A stretch of DNA of 64,000 nucleotides from Amorphus coralli DSM 19760 (GTDB lineage Bacteria > Pseudomonadota > Alphaproteobacteria > Rhizobiales > Amorphaceae): NCBI RefSeq assembly GCF_000374525.1, contig NZ_KB894570.1, positions 744,001-808,000 on the forward strand, given 5' to 3'. Below, piece by piece: positions 1-7,112 of this stretch. Both the position numbers and the translations under genes were made by a program. Every line of letters starts with the position of its first letter. Positions within the stretch are counted from its first letter, which is position 1. The notes beneath the pieces are model-generated. The model worked only from the letters and a program-made list of their open reading frames with translations, had not been told where the DNA came from and searched no databases.

Positions 1-1542
1 CAGCCCGTCGGGATGGCGGACGATGGCGCCGGCATGCCCCATCGTGTCGGAGAAGGCCTCCACCAGTTCGACGTCATGGCCGGCTGCACGGAGCACCGCC
101 ACGGTGTCCGGCGAGAACCGGTCTTCGAGCTTGAGGTTGGTGCTCTCCGCGCCCCAGGTGCGGCCGAGGAGCCAGCGCGGCTCCGTCACCGCCTGCTGCA
201 GGCCGAGCCCGCCCCAGGCATAGCGGGCGAAGATGGCGGCCTGGGTCTGCGGCTGCCCCTCCCCGCCCATCGTGCCGTAGGTCATGGCGCGGCCGTCGTC
301 GAACAGCGACAGGGCGGGATTGAGCGTGTGGAACGGCAGCCGGCCGGGCACCAGCGCGTTGCGGTGCGCCGGATCGAGCGAGAAGCTCATGCCGCGGTTC
401 TGCCAGAGCACCCCGGTGGCGGGCGAGACGACGCCGGAACCGAACTCCCAGTAGATGCTCTGGATGAAGGAAACGGCGCGCCCCTCCCCGTCCACGGCGC
501 CCATCCAGATGGTGTCGCCGGGCACGGCCGGCTGCGGCCACGGCGCGGCGGTCTCGCGGTCGACGCCGGCCGCCATCCCGGCGATCGCCGCGTCAGAAAG
601 GAGACTGGCAGGATCGACGTCCATGAAGGCCGGATCGACCACCTTTGCATTTCGCACCAGGAAGGCCTGCTTGGTGGCCTCCACCGTGTCGTGGACGAAG
701 CCCGCGCCCGATGTGTCGCGGCGCTCCAGCCGGTCGAGGATGGCGAGGATGGCGAGCGAGGCGAGGCCTTGCGTCGGCGGCGGCATGTTGAACAGGCGCA
801 CGCCTCGGATGGCGAGCGACAGCGGCGCCACGCGCTGCGCCCGGTAAGCCTCCAGGTCGGCGAGCCGCACCGGGCTGCCGGCGGCCTCCAGATCGGCGGC
901 AAGCGCGCGGGCGACATCGCCGCGATAGAAGTCGTCGAGGCCTGCCTCGGCGAGGCGCTGCAGCGTCGCGGCAAGTGCCGGGAACCGCTGGCGCGCCCCC
1001 TCGCCCGGTACCGCGCCGTCGACGAGGAAGGTGTCGGCGAAGCCCGGCACGTCGGCCAGTTCACCCAGCTTCTCCACCGTCAGTCGGGCCTGACTGGCAC
1101 AGACGGCGGTGCCGTCGCGAGCGTAGTGAATGGCGTCGGCGAGGAGGTCCGCCAGCGGCATCCGGCCGCCCCATTCCCCGGCCACCGCCATCGCTTCCTG
1201 CCAGCCGCCGACGGTGCCGGCGACAGTGAGCGCCGCCGGGCCGCCCCGGCCGGGGATCGCGTCAGTGAAGCCGATCTCGGCATAGTGCTCCGGCGTGGCC
1301 ATCCGGGCCGCCGGGCCGCACGCCTGGATGCCGACGGGTTCCGCGCCCGGCGCATGGGCGATCCAGAAGCCGTCGCCGCCGATGGCGTTCATGTGCGGAT
1401 AGACCACCGCGATCGTCGCGGCCATGGCGACCATCGCTTCCAGCGCGTTGCCGCCCTGCTCCAGGACGCGCGCGCCGGCGCGGCTGGCCAGGTGGTGTGG
1501 GGCGGTCGTCATGCCGCCATAGGCGCGGGGCGTGTTCAGCAC
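1..1542 (-). CDS. gamma-glutamyltransferase family protein (3' end beyond window)
   Basis: The product cleaves gamma-glutamyl bonds (glutathione-type or gamma-glutamyl amide substrates), probably as a self-processing Ntn hydrolase. The 514 codons visible read from a GTG at 1542 preceded by an AGAGAGG ribosome site. The N-terminus is family-typical (GGMTTAPHHLAS, then GGNALEAMVA and NAIGGDGFW). The likely processing/nucleophile threonine is T344 in PGDTIWMGAVD, followed by FGSGVVSPATGVLWQNRG and the TMGGEGQPQTQ block of the small subunit. No clear signal peptide is visible, as in the YwrD-like branch rather than the periplasmic Ggt branch. It lies 43 bases after dctM on the same strand, so it is probably the last gene of the TRAP operon and may act on the imported compound. 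The C-terminus is cut off by the window edge. Confidence 0.88.
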   Translation of the reverse strand, partial: MLNTPRAYGGMTTAPHHLASRAGARVLEQGGNALEAMVAMAATIAVVYPHMNAIGGDGFWIAHAPGAEPVGIQACGPAARMATPEHYAEIGFTDAIPGRGGPAALTVAGTVGGWQEAMAVAGEWGGRMPLADLLADAIHYARDGTAVCASQARLTVEKLGELADVPGFADTFLVDGAVPGEGARQRFPALAATLQRLAEAGLDDFYRGDVARALAADLEAAGSPVRLADLEAYRAQRVAPLSLAIRGVRLFNMPPPTQGLASLAILAILDRLERRDTSGAGFVHDTVEATKQAFLVRNAKVVDPAFMDVDPASLLSDAAIAGMAAGVDRETAAPWPQPAVPGDTIWMGAVDGEGRAVSFIQSIYWEFGSGVVSPATGVLWQNRGMSFSLDPAHRNALVPGRLPFHTLNPALSLFDDGRAMTYGTMGGEGQPQTQAAIFARYAWGGLGLQQAVTEPRWLLGRTWGAESTNLKLEDRFSPDTVAVLRAAGHDVELVEAFSDTMGHAGAIVRHPDGL

Positions 1543-1585
1543 GGGGATCCGCCTCTCTGTTTCTGCCGCATCGCTCGCTGCGGTC

Positions 1586-2875
1586 TCAGTTACCGGCGAT
1601 GCCCTGATAGACCTGCGAGGGCAGCCAGAGGCTGACGCCCGGCACGTAGGTGATCACGGCGAGCGCCACCAGCGCCACCAGGATGAAGGGCGCGGACCCG
1701 ACGACCGCCTGACGGTAGGTGATGCCGAGCGTGCTTGCGACGAACAGGTTGAGGCCGAAGGGCGGCGTGAACATGCCGATGGCGGCGTTCACCGACAGGA
1801 CGACGCCGAGATGGACCGGGTCGATTCCTGCACTCGTGGCCAGCACGAACAGGAACGGCACGAGGATGATGATGATGGAGTTCGGGTCGAGCACCATGCC
1901 CGCGATGAGGACCACCACGTTGATGACCAGCAGGACCTTGACCGGGTCGTCGCCGATATCGGCCAGAAGCGACTGGACGGCGACGGAGAAGCCCGACGTG
2001 GTCAGGTACCAGGCGAAGGCGGATGCGGCGGCGACGACGATCATCACCTGGGCCGTGGTGACGGCGGAGTCGAGCAGGACCGAGAGCAGTCCCTTCAGGT
2101 CGAGTTCGCGGTAGATGACCATGGTGACGAAGGCCGCATAGGCGACCGTCACGGCGGCGGCCTCCGTCGGCGTGAACAGGCCGCCATAGATGCCGCCGAG
2201 CACGATGACGGGGATCGCCAGGCCCCAGGCGGAGGCCTTGAGGTTGCGAACGATCTCGCGGCCCGACCAGGCCGCACCCCGCGACAGCCCGACCCGCCAA
2301 GCGTAGATCATCGACATCGCCATGAAGACGGCGCCGTAGATCAGCCCCGCCCCCAGCCCCGCCAGGAACAGCGCCCCGATGGAAACGCCCGTCACGGCGC
2401 CGTAGACGATCATGAAGATAGACGGCGGGATGACGATGCCGAGCGAGCCCGCGCTCATCAGGAGGCCGATGGAGAACGGCTTGCGGTAGCCGGCGTCGGT
2501 CATGGCCGGCAGCATGATCTTGCCGACGGCGACCACGGTCGCCGGGCTCGAGCCGGAAATCGCGCTGAAGAACATCGAGCTCGCCACGGAGGTCATGGCG
2601 AGACCGCCCGGCAGCGCGCCGACCAGCGAGACGGCAAGCGCGGTCAGCCGCCGTGACAGGCCGCCGCTCGCCATCAGGTTGCCCGCCAGGATGAAGAACG
2701 GGATCGCCATCAGCGGGAACTTGTCGACACCGGAAAACAGCCGCTGGATCACCAGCTCGGGTGGTGTCGACGTGGTGGTTGCCAGGAAGACGATGACCGG
2801 CAGGCACAGCGCCACGAAGATCGGGACGCTCAGCGCAAGCAGGCTCGTGACGGCGGCGGCAAAGCCAAGCGGCAT
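1586..2875 (-). CDS. dctM: TRAP transporter large permease (DctM family)
   Basis: This is the large membrane subunit of a tripartite ATP-independent periplasmic transporter, which drives uptake of a substrate (often an organic acid) with the sodium gradient. The 429 residues are almost wholly hydrophobic, about a dozen membrane segments, with family motifs such as the PLMAIPFFILAGNLM region and SAGSLGIVIPPSIFMIVYG near residue 140. Length matches DctM. It follows dctQ by 19 bases and precedes the gamma-glutamyltransferase. The substrate cannot be told from this subunit; the neighbouring hydrolases suggest a nitrogen-containing acid. Confidence 0.95.
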   Translation of the reverse strand: MPLGFAAAVTSLLALSVPIFVALCLPVIVFLATTTSTPPELVIQRLFSGVDKFPLMAIPFFILAGNLMASGGLSRRLTALAVSLVGALPGGLAMTSVASSMFFSAISGSSPATVVAVGKIMLPAMTDAGYRKPFSIGLLMSAGSLGIVIPPSIFMIVYGAVTGVSIGALFLAGLGAGLIYGAVFMAMSMIYAWRVGLSRGAAWSGREIVRNLKASAWGLAIPVIVLGGIYGGLFTPTEAAAVTVAYAAFVTMVIYRELDLKGLLSVLLDSAVTTAQVMIVVAAASAFAWYLTTSGFSVAVQSLLADIGDDPVKVLLVINVVVLIAGMVLDPNSIIIILVPFLFVLATSAGIDPVHLGVVLSVNAAIGMFTPPFGLNLFVASTLGITYRQAVVGSAPFILVALVALAVITYVPGVSLWLPSQVYQGIAGN

Positions 2876-2894
2876 GCAAAGAACTCCAGACGGA

Positions 2895-3446
2895 TCAGGC
2901 GGCCGAGCCGGTGTGCTGGGCCGGCGGGCTCACTGCGGCCTGCGCGAAGCGTACCGTCATCAGGGCAAAGCCGAGCGGCAGCGCCAGGTAGACCCACCAC
3001 ATCGGGATCTCCAGCGACGGGGAAAGCTGCCTAAACGCCATCATGGTCTGGACCAGGCCGACGCCGTACCAGGCCAGCACGGCGCAGGCGACCGAGGACA
3101 CCGCGAAGCCGGTGCGGGTCACGGCACGCGCGGCGTGATGGGGCAGGAATTCCGGCAGCGCGTCGATGGTGATGTGGGCGCCCACCAGGGCGGCCCGGCT
3201 GCCGCCGATGAAGACAAGCCAGACGATGGCGTATCGGGTGGCCTCGGCCGCCCATGGCAGGGCGACGTTGACGGTGACGCGCAGCGCGATGTCCGCGACG
3301 AGAAACAGGACCGACGCGGACAGCGCTACCACGAGCAGGGCGGCCTCGAAGACCGTCAGGAGCCGGTCCGCCAGGCGCAGCAGTGCCCGGGCGCCGCTTG
3401 CGGCGGCCCCCGGGTTACGTGCCATCGAGGCGGCAGCGCCTGTCAT
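2895..3446 (-). CDS. dctQ: TRAP transporter small permease (DctQ family)
   Basis: The small membrane subunit of the TRAP system connects the binding protein with the DctM pore. The 183 residues show four hydrophobic segments, and the family pattern RYAIVWLVFIGGSRAAL appears in the middle of the protein. The ATG overlaps the dctP stop as ATGA, indicating translational coupling. Weak sequence conservation is normal for this subunit; its position between DctP and DctM settles the call. Confidence 0.92.
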   Translation of the reverse strand: MTGAAASMARNPGAAASGARALLRLADRLLTVFEAALLVVALSASVLFLVADIALRVTVNVALPWAAEATRYAIVWLVFIGGSRAALVGAHITIDALPEFLPHHAARAVTRTGFAVSSVACAVLAWYGVGLVQTMMAFRQLSPSLEIPMWWVYLALPLGFALMTVRFAQAAVSPPAQHTGSAA

Positions 3447-4465
3447 TGAGCGCTCAGCTCGTCGAGCTTGGTGTAGGTGCGCTCGAGCAGCTCCGGACCG
3501 ATCTTGTCGGCGAACTGCGCGTGCACCGGCTTCATGGCCTCGGAAAAACCGGCGATCTGCTCCGGCGTCAGTTCCACGATGGTCGTGGTGCCGGCATCGG
3601 CGATCTCCTGCAGGTAGGCGCCCTGCAGCTCGGCCGACTTCTCGCGCTGGTAGGCGCCGGCTTCCCGGGCGGCCTCAAGCAGGATCGCCTGGGTCTCCTC
3701 GTCCTGGGCGTCGAACCAGACCTTGGAGAAGATCATGGCGGTCCCGAGATAGCCGTGGTTCGACAGCATCATGTAGTCCTGAACCTCGTAGAACTTCATC
3801 TTGAGGATCGAGACGATCGGGTTCTCCTGGCACTCCACGACCCCCTGCTGGAGGGCCGAATAGGTCTCGGAGAAGGCGATCGGGATTGCGGTCGCGCCGA
3901 GCTCCTCGAACTGCGCGATCAGCAGCGGGCTCTCCATGACGCGGGCCTTGCGGCCGTCGAGATCGGTCGGAGCCGTGACTTCGTGGTTGCAGGTGAGCTG
4001 CTTGAAGCCGGACTCCCAGAACATGGCGCCGACGAAGCCGGACTCATCGAGGTCGGCCAACACGTCCATGCCGACATCGGAATCGAGGAACTCGTAGGTC
4101 ACCTCGGGGCTCGGGAACAGGAACGGCAGGTCGATCAGCTGCAGGCTCGGCGCGAAGTTGGAGAGCTTGGCCGTCGGGATCGGAGCGGCCTGGACGGCAC
4201 CGAACTGCATCTGCTGCGCCACCTCGACATCATCGCCGAGCGCGTTGTTGGCGAAGATCTGAACGTCGATGGCGCCATCGGTGCGCTCCTCGACCAGTTC
4301 CTCGAACCGCTCCGCTGCCATGTGCTGCGCGGAGTCCTCGGGGAGGTCGTGATGGAACTTCAGGACCTCCTGCGCCTGGATGGATGTGCTGGCCATGAGA
4401 GCGGCCGCCAGGGCCAGGCCGGCCGGCGCGGCGTTACGCGTGTGAGCAAGAACGTGGAGGAGCAT
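3443..4465 (-). CDS. dctP: TRAP transporter solute-binding protein (DctP family)
   Basis: This periplasmic receptor delivers the substrate to DctQM. The 340 residues begin with a signal peptide of about 31 residues (hydrophobic run GLALAAALMASTSIQAQ, cleavage near AQ). The mature protein opens EVLKFHHDLPEDSAQHMAAE, typical of DctP. The usual carboxylate-binding arginine lies in the DLDGRKARVMESP region, which suggests an organic acid ligand. It is the first gene of a dctP-dctQ-dctM-ggt unit, with a 22-base inverted repeat 63 bases upstream of its start that may be an operator. Confidence 0.94.
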   Translation of the reverse strand: MLLHVLAHTRNAAPAGLALAAALMASTSIQAQEVLKFHHDLPEDSAQHMAAERFEELVEERTDGAIDVQIFANNALGDDVEVAQQMQFGAVQAAPIPTAKLSNFAPSLQLIDLPFLFPSPEVTYEFLDSDVGMDVLADLDESGFVGAMFWESGFKQLTCNHEVTAPTDLDGRKARVMESPLLIAQFEELGATAIPIAFSETYSALQQGVVECQENPIVSILKMKFYEVQDYMMLSNHGYLGTAMIFSKVWFDAQDEETQAILLEAAREAGAYQREKSAELQGAYLQEIADAGTTTIVELTPEQIAGFSEAMKPVHAQFADKIGPELLERTYTKLDELSAQ

Positions 4466-4527
4466 GAAGACCGGTCCCTTTGGTTGGAGGCCGCCGGCTC
4501 CCGGTGGTTCCGGTGACCGGCTCGCGA

Positions 4528-4549
4528 TGCAAGTAAATGCTTACATGCA
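4528..4549. promoter_or_regulatory. 22-base inverted repeat upstream of dctP, candidate operator
   Basis: The two half sites are TGCAAGTAA (4528-4536) and TTACATGCA (4541-4549) around ATGC. Eight of nine positions in each half are complementary. It sits in the dctP promoter region. A related but less symmetric GTAA/TTAC pair lies upstream of livK (11887-11904), so one regulator, possibly the TetR protein at 12058, may bind both. The regulator assignment is inference. Confidence 0.55.
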
Positions 4550-4628
4550 GCCTACATCTGGCCGTTTTATTTGCACGCGCAAACTTTGTGCAAAACTGCC
4601 TCAATGGCAGACAGGCAGGGCGGTTCGA

Positions 4629-5837
4629 TCAGCGGGAGGCGAGGCTCGACGCGAGCGCCAGAAGATCCACGTCACTGCCCCTCGCGCCCACGATGGAAAG
4701 TCCGAGCGGGAGGTTCCCGTGCCGGGCGAGCGGCAGCGAAATCTGCGGAAGGCCGGCGAGCCCGGCCACGCTCAAGAGGTTCATCGCCTTGTTGCGATAG
4801 GTGACCTCGATCTCGCCAGCATCGCCCCCCCGTTCCGGCGCCCCGCGCGGCACGGTGGGCAGAACCAGGACGGTGCCGGGAGCAAGCAGCCCGGAGAGGG
4901 CCGATACGATTGAGCGCCGATGCGACTTTGCACGCTCGAGCCGGGCAGGATCGACGGTCCGCGCCGCCGCGAAGCGCTCCCTCACGCCGGGACCGAATTC
5001 GGGCTCCACCTCGGTGAGCCAGGACCCCATCGACCGCCAGATCTCTGCGGCCTGGATGGTGCGGAACGTCTCCGACCAGGTGTCGAGCCCCTCCTCTGCC
5101 AGCACGATCTTCTCCGCCGACACCACACGCGTCTCGACCCGCTGGATTGCCTCGTCGAGGGAGGCGCGGGGCTCGTCTTCCAGCATCGCGAAGGCGTCGG
5201 AGGGATAGAGGATCCGCATGACCGGCCGAGCCGGCGTCTCGTCGGCCAGAAGCACCCGCCCGACCCGTTCGAAAATCCCCGGGTCGCGCGCGAACCAGCC
5301 GGCACAATCGAAGCTGGGCGCGAACGGGACGGCGCCGTCCAGCGGCACGCGCCCGTGGGTCGGTCGCATTCCGAGAATGCCGCAATAGCTGGCCGGCACG
5401 CGGACCGATCCGCCGCAATCGGAGCCGAGGGCGAAATCCACCACGCCGGCGGCCGCCACCGATGCTGACCCGCTGGAGGAACCGCCCGGCACCCGGGTCG
5501 GATCGGCCGGATTGACCGGTGTGCCGTAGTGGAAATTCTCGCCGGTGAGCGAATAGGCCAGCTCGTCGCTGATCGTCTTGCCGACGAGGTCGGCGCCGGC
5601 CGCCAGGAGTCGCTCGACCGCCACAGCGGACCGCTCGGCCGGATCGTGCGTGCGGAGCCAGTCGGGATGCCCGTTTCCCGTCACCGCCCCTTCGATGTCG
5701 AAGACGTCCTTGGCCGCGAAGGTCAGGCCGGCGAGCGGCCCCTCGCCGGATCCATCGACGGCGATCTGGTTGTCGGGACAGTAAGCGTTGAGGCTGTCGG
5801 CGAAAGGCGTGGCGGCAGCGTAATCCGTCGCGGTCAT
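4629..5837 (-). CDS. amidase signature family hydrolase
   Basis: The enzyme hydrolyses an amide or ureido bond. The Lys-cisSer-Ser triad is visible: K43 in AAKDVFD, the serine-rich loop GGSSSGSA around residue 120, and the nucleophile S144 in GSDCGGSVRVPAS. At 402 residues it is somewhat shorter than many amidases. The start chosen (5837) gives an ATGA overlap with the upstream amidohydrolase gene; an in-frame extension upstream has no protein-like character. It is the last gene of the liv operon, so it probably acts on a product of the amidohydrolase or on the imported compound. It resembles amidases of triazine/biuret-type and unknown-substrate pathways; the true substrate is not deducible. 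Confidence 0.9.
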   Translation of the reverse strand: MTATDYAAATPFADSLNAYCPDNQIAVDGSGEGPLAGLTFAAKDVFDIEGAVTGNGHPDWLRTHDPAERSAVAVERLLAAGADLVGKTISDELAYSLTGENFHYGTPVNPADPTRVPGGSSSGSASVAAAGVVDFALGSDCGGSVRVPASYCGILGMRPTHGRVPLDGAVPFAPSFDCAGWFARDPGIFERVGRVLLADETPARPVMRILYPSDAFAMLEDEPRASLDEAIQRVETRVVSAEKIVLAEEGLDTWSETFRTIQAAEIWRSMGSWLTEVEPEFGPGVRERFAAARTVDPARLERAKSHRRSIVSALSGLLAPGTVLVLPTVPRGAPERGGDAGEIEVTYRNKAMNLLSVAGLAGLPQISLPLARHGNLPLGLSIVGARGSDVDLLALASSLASR

Positions 5838-7072
5838 GCGTGATCTCGATTGGGGAAATGAAGCTCGGCGGGCTGACGGGTGAGCGTCCGGCGCCCCCGC
5901 TTGAAGGCGTGGAGAACCGGCGCCAATTCGGCCACCGCGGCGTGCGGCGTGGCGCCGTCGATGACGACGAGGTCGGCGGACTTGCCGACTTCGAGCCCGT
6001 AGTCGTGCAGGTTGGCCAGCCGGGCCGAGCGCGTGGTGATCATGTTGAAGCACTCGGCGATGTCGTCCGCCGCGCCGATGTGACAGATGTTGGCATTGAG
6101 GTTCGCCATGCGCAGCAGCGAGCAGTCACCGAACGGCGTGAACGGGTTCAACACGTTGTTGGTGGAGAGCGAACAGTTCACGCCGTGATGGAGCAGCGTG
6201 TGGGCGTGCGTGACGCCCCGCGTCTGCGCATGGTCGCGATCGCGCCCCATCAGGAAGAGGTCGGTGGAAGGCAGCACGGTCAGGGCGACACCCGCATCGC
6301 GCAGCCGGCCGGCGATCTCCGCCAGGCGTTCCGGATCGACGTAGGCAAGCTTGGTAACGTGGCCGATCGCGACCCGCCCTCCCCGGCCGAAGCGCTCGGT
6401 CAGTTCGCAGACATAGTCCAGGTCGAGCCCGCTGGCGTCCGTACCGAAATCGAGATGCATGTCGATGTCGGCGTCGAATTCGCGCGAGATCTCGAAGACC
6501 CGGTCGATCTGGCCGTGCGGATCGCAGTCGGTGTAAGGCGCAGCGCCGACGACCTTGCCGCCCTTCTGCATCGCCTCGACCATGAGCTCATCGGTGCCGG
6601 GATAGTTGAGCAGGCCTTCCTGCGGAAAGACGCAGATCTCAATGTCGATGGCCCAGGCATAGTCCTTCACCAGTTGCATCACGCCTTCGAAGCTGCGCAA
6701 GCCCACCACCGGGTCCACCTCCAGGTGGGTACGCATGTGCGTGGTGCCCTGCTTGAGGCACTTCTCGATGGTGCGGCGGCCACGCTCGTAGACGTCCTCG
6801 GCGGTGAAGTCCTTCTTGGCCTTCGCGACCTCGCCGATGGCCTCCTCCAGGTCGCCCCTGCGGGAGGAACAGCGATCGAGGATGCAGGACTTGTCGAGAT
6901 GGATGTGGGTTTCGACGAACCCCGGCGAGACCAACCGTCCGCCGGCATCGACGATTTCGGCGTCGGCCAAAAGTCCCGCCTCGATCGCCGCGATGCGCCC
7001 ATCGGCGATGCCGATGTCAACGCTTGCACCGGCGTCGCCGGGCAGCCGGGCGTCCTTCAGGATGAGATCCAT
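5834..7072 (-). CDS. cytosine-deaminase-like amidohydrolase
   Basis: This 412-residue TIM-barrel hydrolase of the amidohydrolase superfamily has the CodA/AtzC layout: HIHLD with H56 and H58, HLDFGTD with H206, and GHVTKL with H238. Where E. coli CodA has GHDDVFDPWYPLG with the metal-binding Asp313, this protein has STNNVLNPFTPFG, so the aspartate is replaced by asparagine (N305/N306). It may therefore use a different metal arrangement or perform a different hydrolysis than cytosine deamination. It sits between the fused Liv gene and the amidase, overlapping the latter by four bases. I name the family only, not the substrate. Confidence 0.87.
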   Translation of the reverse strand: MDLILKDARLPGDAGASVDIGIADGRIAAIEAGLLADAEIVDAGGRLVSPGFVETHIHLDKSCILDRCSSRRGDLEEAIGEVAKAKKDFTAEDVYERGRRTIEKCLKQGTTHMRTHLEVDPVVGLRSFEGVMQLVKDYAWAIDIEICVFPQEGLLNYPGTDELMVEAMQKGGKVVGAAPYTDCDPHGQIDRVFEISREFDADIDMHLDFGTDASGLDLDYVCELTERFGRGGRVAIGHVTKLAYVDPERLAEIAGRLRDAGVALTVLPSTDLFLMGRDRDHAQTRGVTHAHTLLHHGVNCSLSTNNVLNPFTPFGDCSLLRMANLNANICHIGAADDIAECFNMITTRSARLANLHDYGLEVGKSADLVVIDGATPHAAVAELAPVLHAFKRGRRTLTRQPAELHFPNRDHA

Positions 7073-7112
7073 GGTCCGTTCCTCAACGCGCTTGATTGGG
7101 GGATGAGAGGCA

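Noticed and set aside
13..1635. Long open frame on the + strand opposite the gamma-glutamyltransferase gene
   Set aside because: It is rich in Arg, Gly, Asp and His with no motifs, as expected of the mirror of a GC-rich gene; the opposite frame has clear transferase motifs.
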